A DNA stretch of 64,000 nucleotides from Acidovorax radicis N35 (GTDB lineage: Bacteria > Pseudomonadota > Gammaproteobacteria > Burkholderiales > Burkholderiaceae_C), in contig NZ_AFBG01000006.1 of NCBI RefSeq assembly GCF_000204195.1, forward strand, positions 1 to 64,000, read 5' to 3'. Positions 8,061-15,829 of this stretch are shown piece after piece. The stretch's first letter is position 1, and every line of letters starts with the position of its first letter. The notes under the pieces were generated by a model. It worked only from the letters and a program-made list of their open reading frames with translations, had not been told where the DNA came from and did no database searches. The position numbers and the translations under genes were made by a program.

Positions 8061-8699
8061 ATGACCACCTCCATCGCCGACCTTCGCAAGAGCTACGAGC
8101 GCGCCGAACTCAACGAAGACGCCTCGCACGCCGCCCCCCAGCAGCAGTTTGACCAGTGGCTCAAAGAAGCCATCAGCGCCGAAGTGCCCGAGCCCAACGC
8201 CATGACTCTGGCCACCGTGGGCAGCGACCTGCGCCCCAGTACCCGCATCGTGCTGATCAAGGGTTATGACGAGCGTGGCATCGTCTGGTTCACCAACTAC
8301 GACAGCCGCAAGGGCCGCCAGATCGCGGGCAACCCCTACGCGGCCCTGCAGTTCCACTGGGTGGAACTGGAACGTGTGGTGCGCATCGAAGGCGTTGTGG
8401 AAAAGGTCAGCGATGAAGAGAGCGACGAGTACTTTGCCAGCCGCCCGCTGGACTCCCGCATCGGCGCCTGGGCCAGCCCGCAAAGCCAGGTGATCTCCGG
8501 GCGGGGCGTGCTGGTGGCCAATGCGGCCAAGTACGGCGCGCAGTTTTTGCTCAAGCCACCCCGCCCACCGCATTGGGGCGGGTATCGCCTGAAGCCTGAT
8601 CAGTGGGAATTCTGGCAAGGGCGCAAGAGCCGGTTGCATGACCGGCTGCGGTACCGGATGGACGGCGGCGAGTGGGTGCGGGAGCGGCTGGCGCCCTGA
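8061..8699 (+). CDS. pdxH: pyridoxamine 5'-phosphate oxidase
   Basis: A 212-residue PdxH, close to the E. coli length. It has [28 protein letters not shown] (FMN and substrate contacts), [14 protein letters not shown], and the C-terminal [14 protein letters not shown] with the usual RxR-type phosphate-binding end. The enzyme oxidises pyridoxine or pyridoxamine 5'-phosphate to pyridoxal 5'-phosphate in the cytosol using FMN. The ATG at 8061 gives the normal N-terminus ([13 protein letters not shown]); an ATG five codons upstream is possible. Confidence 0.96.
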   Translation: MTTSIADLRKSYERAELNEDASHAAPQQQFDQWLKEAISAEVPEPNAMTLATVGSDLRPSTRIVLIKGYDERGIVWFTNYDSRKGRQIAGNPYAALQFHWVELERVVRIEGVVEKVSDEESDEYFASRPLDSRIGAWASPQSQVISGRGVLVANAAKYGAQFLLKPPRPPHWGGYRLKPDQWEFWQGRKSRLHDRLRYRMDGGEWVRERLAP

Positions 8700-8739
8700 G
8701 CTTTCACCCCCGGTGGCTCAAGCACGGACGAGGAGCAGC

Positions 8740-9135
8740 ATGTTTTCGCACATCTTTGTGGGCGTGACGGATTTTGATCGCGCCATGGCGTTCTACCGGC
8801 CAGTCATGGCAGCCCTGGGTATCGCGCAGCGTTTTGTGGACCCATCCCGTCCCTGGGCCGGCTGGCAAAGCAGCCCCGACCCGCGCCCCCTCTTCCTTAT
8901 CGGCCGCCCTTTTGAAGGTACGCATGCGCCGGGCAATGGCCCCATGACGGCCTTTGCCGCCAGCAGCCGCGCGCAGGTGGATGCCGTGCACGCTGCGGCC
9001 TTGGCGCACGGTGGCCATTGCGACGGGCCGCCCGGCCTGCGGCCGGAGTACCACGCCAACTACTACGGCGCGTACTTCCGAGATCCCGACGGGAACAAAC
9101 TCTGTGTGGCCTTCCATGGGGCCGTAGACGCCTGA
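8740..9135 (+). CDS. VOC-family (glyoxalase-like) protein
   Basis: A 131-residue vicinal-oxygen-chelate protein with the paired beta-alpha-beta layout: N-terminal HIFVGVTDFDRAMAFYRPVM and C-terminal YYGAYFRDPDGNKLCVAFH. Family members include glyoxalases, dioxygenases and resistance proteins, and metal use varies. AGGAG precedes the ATG. It follows pdxH by 40 bases and ends at a terminator-like hairpin. Function is not assignable. Confidence 0.85.
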   Translation: MFSHIFVGVTDFDRAMAFYRPVMAALGIAQRFVDPSRPWAGWQSSPDPRPLFLIGRPFEGTHAPGNGPMTAFAASSRAQVDAVHAAALAHGGHCDGPPGLRPEYHANYYGAYFRDPDGNKLCVAFHGAVDA

Positions 9136-9143
9136 GCCGAAGG

Positions 9144-9160
9144 CGCCCCCGGCGTTTTTT
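9144..9160 (+). terminator. intrinsic terminator after the VOC gene
   Basis: CGCC-CCC-GGCG followed directly by six T residues lies just after the VOC stop codon. The stem is short but fully GC. Confidence 0.6.
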
Positions 9161-9263
9161 GACTATCTCGCCGCCACGAAATTTCTCGACCCAGCAGTCC
9201 GGAGCGTTGGGGCCTGGACGCCGCAGTCGTTCCCAAGAATGATCCTTGGACGAACAAGTTAGA

Positions 9264-9285
9264 AAATATGATGATCGTAATAATT
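9264..9285. promoter_or_regulatory. TetR operator copy 1 (tetR promoter)
   Basis: Left half AAATATGAT, spacer GATC, degenerate right half GTAATAATT; consensus across four copies is AAATATGAT-N4-ATCATATTT. It sits 18-39 bases in front of the GTG start of the adjacent tetR gene and covers a -10-like TATGAT. Confidence 0.6.
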
Positions 9286-9302
9286 TCTGTTATAGTTGCG
9301 GT

Positions 9303-9896
9303 GTGAAAAACGCTGTCCCCTCTCGCAAAGAACTGAGCCATGAGCGCATCGTGGCTGCTGCTGCACGCGCCATCCGGCGCAATGGATTCAGCGGAGCGGG
9401 AGTGGCGGACATCATGAAGGACGCAGGCCTCACGCATGGCGGCTTCTATTCCCACTTCCCTTCTCGGGAAGCGATGCTCGCGGAGGCCGCAGACAGAGCG
9501 GGCGCGGAAACCGTAGGCCTCGCCGAGGCGGCAGCGGCGGCAGCCCCTGCAGATCAGGCGCTGGAGGCCATGCTGGGCGGCTATTTGTCGGAAGAGCACA
9601 TCAACAATCCAGAATCTGGCTGCCCCATGGCGGCGTTGAGCTCGGAACTGTCCCGGCAAGCCCCTGAGGTGCGACGGGCTGCCACCCGGCGGATGAAAGA
9701 GATGGTCGATGTGGTCGCGCGGCAGTTACCCGGCTGGGGATCTCCAGACGCTCATGAACGGGCACTTTTTCTGGTGGCCACCATGGTGGGTGCCGTCTCC
9801 CTGGCCCGCGCGGTGGACGACCCATCGCTGGCTGAAAGGCTTTGCAAAGCAGCCTTCAAGTACGCCCGCTCCAATGCTGAAGAGTCGCAAAAATGA
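9303..9896 (+). CDS. TetR-family regulator of the redox operon
   Basis: A 197-residue TetR regulator. HTH: GFSGAGVADIMKDAGLTHGGFYSHFPSREAML (about 28-60). The ligand domain contains a Cys in SGCPM and another in ERLCKAA. The GTG at 9303 is the best start: it is followed by the usual short N-terminus, and no good site lies further in. There is no Shine-Dalgarno sequence, and an extended -10 (TGTTATAGT, 9288-9296) would place transcription at the GTG itself. Four matching operators lie between 9264 and 10550. The nearby Old Yellow Enzyme gene recalls NemR, a Cys-based electrophile sensor; that function is inferred. Confidence 0.88.
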   Translation: MKNAVPSRKELSHERIVAAAARAIRRNGFSGAGVADIMKDAGLTHGGFYSHFPSREAMLAEAADRAGAETVGLAEAAAAAAPADQALEAMLGGYLSEEHINNPESGCPMAALSSELSRQAPEVRRAATRRMKEMVDVVARQLPGWGSPDAHERALFLVATMVGAVSLARAVDDPSLAERLCKAAFKYARSNAEESQK

Positions 9897-9915
9897 CTTC
9901 CTTTTTTGGGCATTT

Positions 9916-9937
9916 AATTATGATAGTAATCATATTT
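9916..9937. promoter_or_regulatory. TetR operator copy 2
   Basis: AATTATGAT-AGTA-ATCATATTT, one mismatch from a perfect 9-bp inverted repeat. It lies just after the tetR stop codon. A -10-like TAAAAT (9945-9950) and a ten-codon ORF (9949-9981) follow, so it may control a short transcript. Confidence 0.6.
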
Positions 9938-9948
9938 ACTACCGTAAA

Positions 9949-10018
9949 ATGGAGCCCAAAGGCTTTCAGACAGTCAAGTAATCGTGAGCTTGACCGAAAG
10001 GAAACTCGGGCTTTTTTT
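9949..10018 (+). ncRNA. possible short transcript between TetR operators 2 and 3
   Basis: After operator 2 there is a -10-like TAAAAT (9945-9950), a ten-codon ORF starting at 9949, and a weak hairpin (CCGA...TCGG, about 9991-10006) followed by G/C and a T7 run near 10012-10018. A transcript of about 60 nt from this promoter is possible. There is no conservation evidence. Confidence 0.25.
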
Positions 10019-10025
10019 GAGGTGT

Positions 10026-10047
10026 AAATATGATGATCGTCATTTTT
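10026..10047. promoter_or_regulatory. TetR operator copy 3 (DUF4148 gene)
   Basis: AAATATGAT-GATC-GTCATTTTT: perfect left half, right half with two mismatches. It is about 150 bases upstream of the DUF4148 gene start. Confidence 0.55.
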
Positions 10048-10199
10048 TCATGTCGAAAGCTAACCTTCAAAGGACCAAACGATTGATTGCAACGACCTAA
10101 ACCCCTTTCACCACAAACCCCGCAAGGTGACTCGCCGCAAGGCCTGGCACCGTGCATTTTTCGAGGCACGTGAGCCTCATTTCCTTGGAGATATCCACC

Positions 10200-10493
10200 A
10201 TGAACACCTTCTCTCGCTTTCTCTCCGCAGCCGTTGTTGCAACGCTCGCCTCGGCCGCAGCCCAAGCAGCTGAATTGGACCCTTCGCAATTTGCAACCAA
10301 GTTTGAAACCAACCGCACCCGTGCCGAGGTAGCTGCCGAGGCCTCTCAGGTGCCAGCGACCCGAAGCCAGATCCCCTCCGGTTCCAAAGCTGAGTCCTAC
10401 AAGTCAACAGCCGATCGAGCCGCCGTCCAGGCGCAGGCTGCCGACGCCGTCCGTACTGGCCAGATCTCCTCTGGCGAAATTGGCGCACGCTAA
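10200..10493 (+). CDS. small secreted DUF4148-like protein
   Basis: A 97-residue protein with a clear signal peptide (residues 1-24, cleavage after AQA) and a short polar mature part containing TRAEVAAEASQ, the TRAEV motif seen in DUF4148 proteins. Such small periplasmic proteins are common in Burkholderiales and have no known function. The ATG is preceded by TTGGAG. It stands between operators 3 and 4 of the adjacent TetR regulator, so it is probably induced with the redox operon, which is unusual for the family. The protein is rich in Ala, Ser and Thr and has no Cys. Confidence 0.75.
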   Translation: MNTFSRFLSAAVVATLASAAAQAAELDPSQFATKFETNRTRAEVAAEASQVPATRSQIPSGSKAESYKSTADRAAVQAQAADAVRTGQISSGEIGAR

Positions 10494-10528
10494 TTCGGCT
10501 GCGGGATCGCGCTTTCTTGCTCGGATTT

Positions 10529-10550
10529 AAATATGATAAACATCATATTT
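10529..10550. promoter_or_regulatory. TetR operator copy 4 (redox operon), perfect palindrome
   Basis: AAATATGAT-AAAC-ATCATATTT is a perfect 9-bp inverted repeat with a 4-base spacer. It is the best of the four copies and sits 176 bases before the first gene of the redox operon. Confidence 0.7.
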
Positions 10551-10725
10551 TTTCGACTAAACCGCTCCAACACTTGGCTGCGGCACTTGCGTGCGTTCCC
10601 GTTGGCACTGATCGTGGCGATGACACCGCCGTGAGTCCGGACAAGAAGCGCAGCGTGCGCGGGGTTCCAGGCGTTCCTGTGTTGGGCCGTTCACAGACCT
10701 GGGTACGCCAGGAGTAAGGAAAACC

Positions 10726-11727
10726 ATGAAAGCATTTGTTCTTGATCGCTACGGCAAAAAAGCGGCTCTCAGATTGGAGGAGCTGCCAACCCCGGAACTG
10801 CGCGATGACGAAGCCTTGGTCCAGATCCACGCTGCTGGCGTGAATCTTCTGGACTCGAAGATCCGCAGTGGAGAGTTCAAACTCATCCTGCCTTACCAAT
10901 TGCCGCTCGTGCTCGGCCACGACGTCGCCGGCGTGATCACCAAGGTTGGCCCAGGCGTGAAGCAGTTCAAGGTGGGTGACGAGGTCTATGCGCGACCGGA
11001 TGACTTTCGCATCGGGACGTTCGCCGAATTCGTCCCAGTGAAAGAGGCTTCCTTGGCGCTCAAGCCAAAGAACATCACCATGGAGGAAGCGGCGTCCCTT
11101 CCCTTGGTGGCTCTGACGGCCTGGCAGGCGCTGGTCGAGAAGGCCAAGCTCAGGAAGGGCCAGAAGGTCTTCATCCAGGCGGGCTCGGGTGGCGTGGGAA
11201 CCTTTGCCATCCAGTTGGCCAAACATCTCGGGGCCACTGTTGCCACGACCACCAGCACGGCCAATGTCGCACTGGTGAAGGGCCTCGGGGCCGACGTCAT
11301 CGTGGACTACAAGACGCAGGACTTCGAGGAGATCTTGCACGACTACGACGTGGTGCTGAACAGCCAGGACGGCAAGACCCTCGAAAAATCCCTGCGCATG
11401 CTCAAGGCCGGTGGAAAGCTCATTTCCATCTCCGGCCCCCCCGATCCAGATTTTGCAAGGGAGATCAAGGCCCCCTGGTTCGTGAAGCTGGTCGTGCGGC
11501 TGCTGAGCGCTGGCGTCAGGCGCAGGGCATTGGCCCGGCAAGTCGGCTTTTCGTTCCTCTTCATGAGGGCCAATGGGAGTCAGCTGCGCGAGGTCACGCG
11601 CCTGGTTGAGGCTGGGGTGATCCGGCCTGTGGTGGATCGGATTTTTTCCTTCGATTCCACCAATGACGCACTTGCGTACGTTGAGTCAGGCCGTGCTAAA
11701 GGCAAGGTCGTCATCAAGGTCCGTTAG
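10726..11727 (+). CDS. NADP-dependent quinone oxidoreductase (MDR family)
   Basis: A 333-residue medium-chain dehydrogenase/reductase of the quinone oxidoreductase type: N-terminal GroES-like domain with VLGHDVAGVITKVGPGV, then a Rossmann domain with QAGSGGVGTFAIQLAKHLGA (cofactor loop). No structural or catalytic zinc ligands are evident, as in zeta-crystallin-like reductases. It likely reduces quinones or enones with NADPH. AAGGA precedes the ATG. It is first in a five-gene same-strand run that ends with an Old Yellow Enzyme, downstream of a perfect TetR operator. Confidence 0.9.
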   Translation: MKAFVLDRYGKKAALRLEELPTPELRDDEALVQIHAAGVNLLDSKIRSGEFKLILPYQLPLVLGHDVAGVITKVGPGVKQFKVGDEVYARPDDFRIGTFAEFVPVKEASLALKPKNITMEEAASLPLVALTAWQALVEKAKLRKGQKVFIQAGSGGVGTFAIQLAKHLGATVATTTSTANVALVKGLGADVIVDYKTQDFEEILHDYDVVLNSQDGKTLEKSLRMLKAGGKLISISGPPDPDFAREIKAPWFVKLVVRLLSAGVRRRALARQVGFSFLFMRANGSQLREVTRLVEAGVIRPVVDRIFSFDSTNDALAYVESGRAKGKVVIKVR

Positions 11728-11804
11728 CAACACAAGGGGCAGACATGGCAAGGCCGTTTCAGCCCTGAACCACGAAATTCTGAATCTATCGACTGGAGCT
11801 TTTT

Positions 11805-12509
11805 ATGAAGATCGAAAACGCTGTCGCCCTCGTCACGGGCGCCAATCGTGGCATCGGCCTGGCCTTTGCACGTGAACTCTTGAACCGTGGCGCGCGCAAA
11901 GTCTATGCCGCTGCCCGAGACCCCGCGTCCATCAGCCTGCCCAGTGTGCATGCGCTGAGGCTCGACGTGACCAAGCCCGAGGAAATCGCCAATGCCGTCG
12001 CTCAGGCCGGGGACGTGACCTTGCTCATCAACAACGCGGGCATCGCCCAGCCAGGGGGATTTCTCGCTGACGACAGCGAAGAGGTCGCACGCCGCATCTT
12101 CGAGACCAATTTCTTCTCCGTGCTGCGCATGAGCAAGGCTTTTGCGCCCATCCTGAAGAGTAATGGCGGCGGCGCTCTGCTGAATGTGCTGTCCGTTGCC
12201 TCCTGGGTAAACGGCGGAGAGCTGGCCGCCTACTCCGCCAGCAAGTCTGCCGCCTGGTCACTCACCAATGCCCTGCGCAACGAGTTGCTGGCCCAGAAAA
12301 CCCAAGTGTTCGGCCTGCACATGGCGTACGTGGACACCGACCTCACCCGGGGATTCGATGTGCCCAAGTCAAGCCCTGAAAAAATCGTTCAGCGTGCGCT
12401 GGATGGCCTCGAGGCGGGTCTCGATGAAGTCCTTGCGGACGAACTCACCATGCTGGTCAAAAACGGCATGACGGCAGCCAGGCCGAGCTACCTCCACCCA
12501 CTGGGCTGA
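11805..12509 (+). CDS. SDR-family oxidoreductase (short)
   Basis: A 234-residue short-chain dehydrogenase/reductase: TGANRGIG cofactor loop, INNAG, Ser in SVASW, YSASK catalytic pair. The end is shortened compared with classical members and lacks the usual DGG tail. It is second in the TetR-controlled redox operon. The substrate is unknown; carbonyl reduction is the family default. Confidence 0.9.
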   Translation: MKIENAVALVTGANRGIGLAFARELLNRGARKVYAAARDPASISLPSVHALRLDVTKPEEIANAVAQAGDVTLLINNAGIAQPGGFLADDSEEVARRIFETNFFSVLRMSKAFAPILKSNGGGALLNVLSVASWVNGGELAAYSASKSAAWSLTNALRNELLAQKTQVFGLHMAYVDTDLTRGFDVPKSSPEKIVQRALDGLEAGLDEVLADELTMLVKNGMTAARPSYLHPLG

Positions 12510-12560
12510 GCATGCCCCGATACCCCGCCCTTGTGTCTTTGGCCTAGCGAAAGCCCTCCC

Positions 12561-13529
12561 ATGACTCCACTGCTGAAAAAAGCGGCAGCCACGCTGCTTG
12601 CGCTGGCCGCCCCTTTTGCCTCCACCCCATCGCATGCCCAACAGGCTGCGCCCGATGGCACAAGCCGTGCCGTGCCAGTCGCAAGCCAAGAGCGGCCGAC
12701 CTGGGTCAAGGTTCCCACGCAGACCATCTCGGCGGGCGGGGTGGACTTTGCCTACCGTGAACTGGGCAAGCACCACGGAGGGACACCTCTGATTCTGCTT
12801 GTCCATCTGGCTGCGGTCTTGGACAACTGGGACCCACGGGTCGTGGACGGGCTGGCCGCACAGCGCCATGTGATCGCATTCGACAACCAGGGGGTGGGTG
12901 CATCCAGCGGCGCGCCATCGAACACCGTGGAGCAGATGGCCGACGATGCGATCACCTTCATCAAGGCCAAGGGCTACCAGCAGGTCGATCTGTTCGGTTT
13001 CTCGATGGGCGGAATGATTGCCCAGGAGATTGCCTTGAAGGAGCCAGATCTCGTTCGCAAGATGATCCTCGCCGGCACGGGCCCAGCGGGTGGTGAAGGC
13101 ATCAGCTCCGTTGCGGGGGTCGCCAATCTGGATCTTTTGCGAGGCCTTCTCACGGGCCAAGATCCCAAACAGTTCCTGTTCTTCACCCGTACGCCGGGCG
13201 GCATCGAATCCGGCAAGGCGTTCCTGAAACGTCTGTCGGAGCGCACAGACGATCGTGACAAGGACATCACGGTGAGTGCCTACGTGGCCCAGTTGCAGGC
13301 CCTGAGCGCCTGGGGCAAGAAGGCGCCCGCCGATCTCTCCCGGATCAGACAGCCGGTGCTCGTCGCCAACGGAGACAACGACCGGATGGTCCCGACGATC
13401 AACTCGCACGACCTGGCCCGGCGCCTACCGAACAGCCAACTGATCATCTATCCAGACGCGGGTCATGGAGGGGTCTTCCAGTTCCATGCTGACTTCGTAT
13501 CCAGCTCGCTCGAATTTCTTGCCCGATAG
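12561..13529 (+). CDS. exported alpha/beta hydrolase
   Basis: A 322-residue alpha/beta hydrolase with an N-terminal signal peptide (cleavage near SHAQ, about residue 24). The nucleophile elbow is GFSMGG; the acid is likely in NGDNDRMVP and the His in DAGHGG. The oxyanion region reads LLVHLAAVLDNWD, where LAAV replaces the usual G-G/F pattern. The ATG at 12561 begins the signal peptide. It is third in the redox operon. An exported hydrolase among cytosolic reductases is unusual; it may process the substrate before uptake. Confidence 0.87.
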   Translation: MTPLLKKAAATLLALAAPFASTPSHAQQAAPDGTSRAVPVASQERPTWVKVPTQTISAGGVDFAYRELGKHHGGTPLILLVHLAAVLDNWDPRVVDGLAAQRHVIAFDNQGVGASSGAPSNTVEQMADDAITFIKAKGYQQVDLFGFSMGGMIAQEIALKEPDLVRKMILAGTGPAGGEGISSVAGVANLDLLRGLLTGQDPKQFLFFTRTPGGIESGKAFLKRLSERTDDRDKDITVSAYVAQLQALSAWGKKAPADLSRIRQPVLVANGDNDRMVPTINSHDLARRLPNSQLIIYPDAGHGGVFQFHADFVSSSLEFLAR

Positions 13530-13592
13530 ATCAGATCGAAGCATTCGCTGGTCAAACGCTTAAATCAAATCAATTCAATTGGAAAGCTATCA

Positions 13593-14393
13593 ATGACAAA
13601 CCCCCATCCTAAAAAAGTCGCCCTTGTCACCGGGGCCTCCTCCGGCATCGGGGCCGTCTATGCAGACCGCCTCGCCGCGCGTGGATACGACCTCATTCTT
13701 GTCGCCCGGCGCGCCGACCGCCTGGAAGCCCTCTGCGCCCAGATCGCAAAGGCGCACGGCGTCACGGCCGAGCCCATCGTGGCCGATCTGACCCAAGATC
13801 ACGATGTGGCGCGCATCGAAACGGTTCTGGCCACCAATGGGGATGTGCAAATCCTGGTGAACAACGCCGGTCTTGCGCGCCTGGCACCGGCCGCCCAGAT
13901 GGAGGCAAACGACGTGCTGTCCCAAATTGCCCTCAACATCACAGCCCTGACGCGCCTGACGCAAGCTGCGGTGCCTGCCTTCGTGGCGAGGAAGCAGGGC
14001 CTGATCATCAATATCGCATCCGCCCTCGCCGTCCACGCGCTACCGATCAGCGCCGTCTACAGCGGCACCAAGGCCTTCGTATTGCAATACAGCAGAGGCC
14101 TGCAGCAAGAACTGGCGGAAACTGGAGTGAAGGTTCAGTTGCTCCTGCCCGCATCGACAGCCACCGAGATCTGGGATCTTTCAGGCGTCCCGCTGGCTGC
14201 CCTCAACAAGGAGACCTTGATGACGACCGAACACATGGTCGATGCGGCGCTCGCGGGCCTGGACCAGGGCGAAACGATCACCTGGCCATCCGTCGCCGAT
14301 GCCAGTCTGTGGGAAAAGTACGACGCCGCTCGCTCCGCACTGTTTGCGGGCACCCAAGCTGGAAAGCCCGCCCCTCGTTACCAGATCGCTTGA
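13593..14393 (+). CDS. SDR-family oxidoreductase
   Basis: A 266-residue SDR of the DltE/YqjQ-like group: TGASSGIG, NNAG, Ser in NIASA, YSGTK catalytic pair. Basic residues after strand two (ARRADR) favour NADPH. It is fourth in the redox operon. The C-terminal half with TMTTEHMV-type helices resembles short-chain reductases that act on aldehydes or ketones; the actual substrate cannot be read. Confidence 0.9.
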   Translation: MTNPHPKKVALVTGASSGIGAVYADRLAARGYDLILVARRADRLEALCAQIAKAHGVTAEPIVADLTQDHDVARIETVLATNGDVQILVNNAGLARLAPAAQMEANDVLSQIALNITALTRLTQAAVPAFVARKQGLIINIASALAVHALPISAVYSGTKAFVLQYSRGLQQELAETGVKVQLLLPASTATEIWDLSGVPLAALNKETLMTTEHMVDAALAGLDQGETITWPSVADASLWEKYDAARSALFAGTQAGKPAPRYQIA

Positions 14394-14468
14394 TGCCAGC
14401 GAACTGACCGCTGGCTGCTTTTCCCCTTCTCTCTCCCTTCCCCTCTTTGCATTTTCCAAGGACAGCCC

Positions 14469-15545
14469 ATGCTTTTTGAAGCCTTCTCCCTGCGTGCCAC
14501 CCCGCTCAGCAATCGCACGGTGATGTCGCCACTCACGCGCAGCCGCGCGAGCGACAGCAACACGGCCAATAGCCTGATGGCCACCTACTACGCCCAGCGT
14601 GCAAGCGCTGGCCTCATCATCACGGAAGGAACCTCACCGTCACCCAACGGCTTGGGCTATGCCCGCATACCGGGGCTGTTCAATGACGCCCAGGTGCAAG
14701 GCTGGAAGTTGGTGACCGATGCGGTTCATGCAAAGGGCGGCAAGATCGTCGTGCAGCTGATGCACACCGGCCGGGTGTCCCATCAGGCCAACCTGCCGGC
14801 AGGTGCCGAGGTGCTTGGACCATCGCCCGAAACCTGCCCTGGCGAAATGTGGACCGATGCGCAAGGCAGCCAGCCACACACGCCGCCGCGCGCCATGACA
14901 GAGGCCGACATTCAGACCGTGGTCGGCGAGTACGCCACGGCCGCGCGCCTTGCCATCCAGGCTGGCTTCGACGGCATCGAATTGCACGCAGCCAACGGCT
15001 ATCTGCTGGAGCAATTCCTGAACGCCAATGTCAACCGCCGCACCGATGGTTACGGCGGCACGGCCGAAGGGCGCAACCGGCTGGTGCTGGAGGTCGCCCA
15101 CGCGGCCGTGAAGGAGATCGGTGCTGAGCGCGTCGGCATCCGCCTTTCGCCCCATGGTGTGGTCAATAGCACTGGCGCATTCGAGGGCGTGGACGAGCAG
15201 TACCTGGCGCTGGTCAAGCAACTCTCCGCACTCGGCCTCATGTACGTTCACGTTCTGGACCATTCGGCCATGGGTGCCCCGCCGGTTCCGTCGCAGCTAA
15301 AGGCCAATTTGAGGGCTGCGTTCGACGGCCCTTTCATCCTCGCAGGTGGACAGGACAAGGCGAGTGCACAACAGTCTCTGCACGAGGGCCGCGCAGACCT
15401 TGTCGCCATGGGCAGGCCTTTTATCGCCAACCCAGACCTGGTCGAACGCATGCGCCAAGACGCGCCTTTGAACGCACCCGACCCCGCCTCGTTCTACACG
15501 CCCGGTGCCAAGGGCTACACGGACTATCCGACGCTCGCAGGTTGA
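14469..15545 (+). CDS. Old Yellow Enzyme-family alkene reductase
   Basis: A 358-residue FMN-dependent ene-reductase like NemA/XenB. Seen: SPLTRSRA (FMN contact), VVQLMHTGRVSH, the His/Asn pair in HAANGYLLEQFLN, the RTDGYGG loop, and C-terminal MGRPFIANPDL. It reduces activated C=C bonds, nitrate esters and nitro compounds with NADPH. As last gene of the TetR operon it gives the best clue to its purpose: removal of reactive electrophiles. A 6-bp hairpin without a T-run follows (15555-15576). Confidence 0.95.
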   Translation: MLFEAFSLRATPLSNRTVMSPLTRSRASDSNTANSLMATYYAQRASAGLIITEGTSPSPNGLGYARIPGLFNDAQVQGWKLVTDAVHAKGGKIVVQLMHTGRVSHQANLPAGAEVLGPSPETCPGEMWTDAQGSQPHTPPRAMTEADIQTVVGEYATAARLAIQAGFDGIELHAANGYLLEQFLNANVNRRTDGYGGTAEGRNRLVLEVAHAAVKEIGAERVGIRLSPHGVVNSTGAFEGVDEQYLALVKQLSALGLMYVHVLDHSAMGAPPVPSQLKANLRAAFDGPFILAGGQDKASAQQSLHEGRADLVAMGRPFIANPDLVERMRQDAPLNAPDPASFYTPGAKGYTDYPTLAG

Positions 15546-15829
15546 GCATCGCATCCAGCGTTCCCGACTGCGCTGGCAGGCCGTGGGATTCCTGGGCCGT
15601 TCTACACGACAAGGAGAAGGCTTTGGGTACCTGCTCAACCAGCAACATCGGGAAACGGGCGCAGGTGACCGGAGCGTCCAGCCGCATTAGTGCGGCCTGC
15701 TGTGGTTTCACCGCCTGACGGACCTCCTGTTGTCGCAAAAGTGAGGGCAGCATGAACCGCCTGAATGCGCAGAGTTTCCCCGGAGGCAAGGGGCAGCGGA
15801 AAACCGCCGTGCAGATCATCCCCTCAAAT

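Noticed and set aside
15546..15829. Possible small gene after the Old Yellow Enzyme gene
   Set aside because: Only a 6-bp hairpin (15555-15576) is visible; the open frames are shadows running into the AEC transporter gene.
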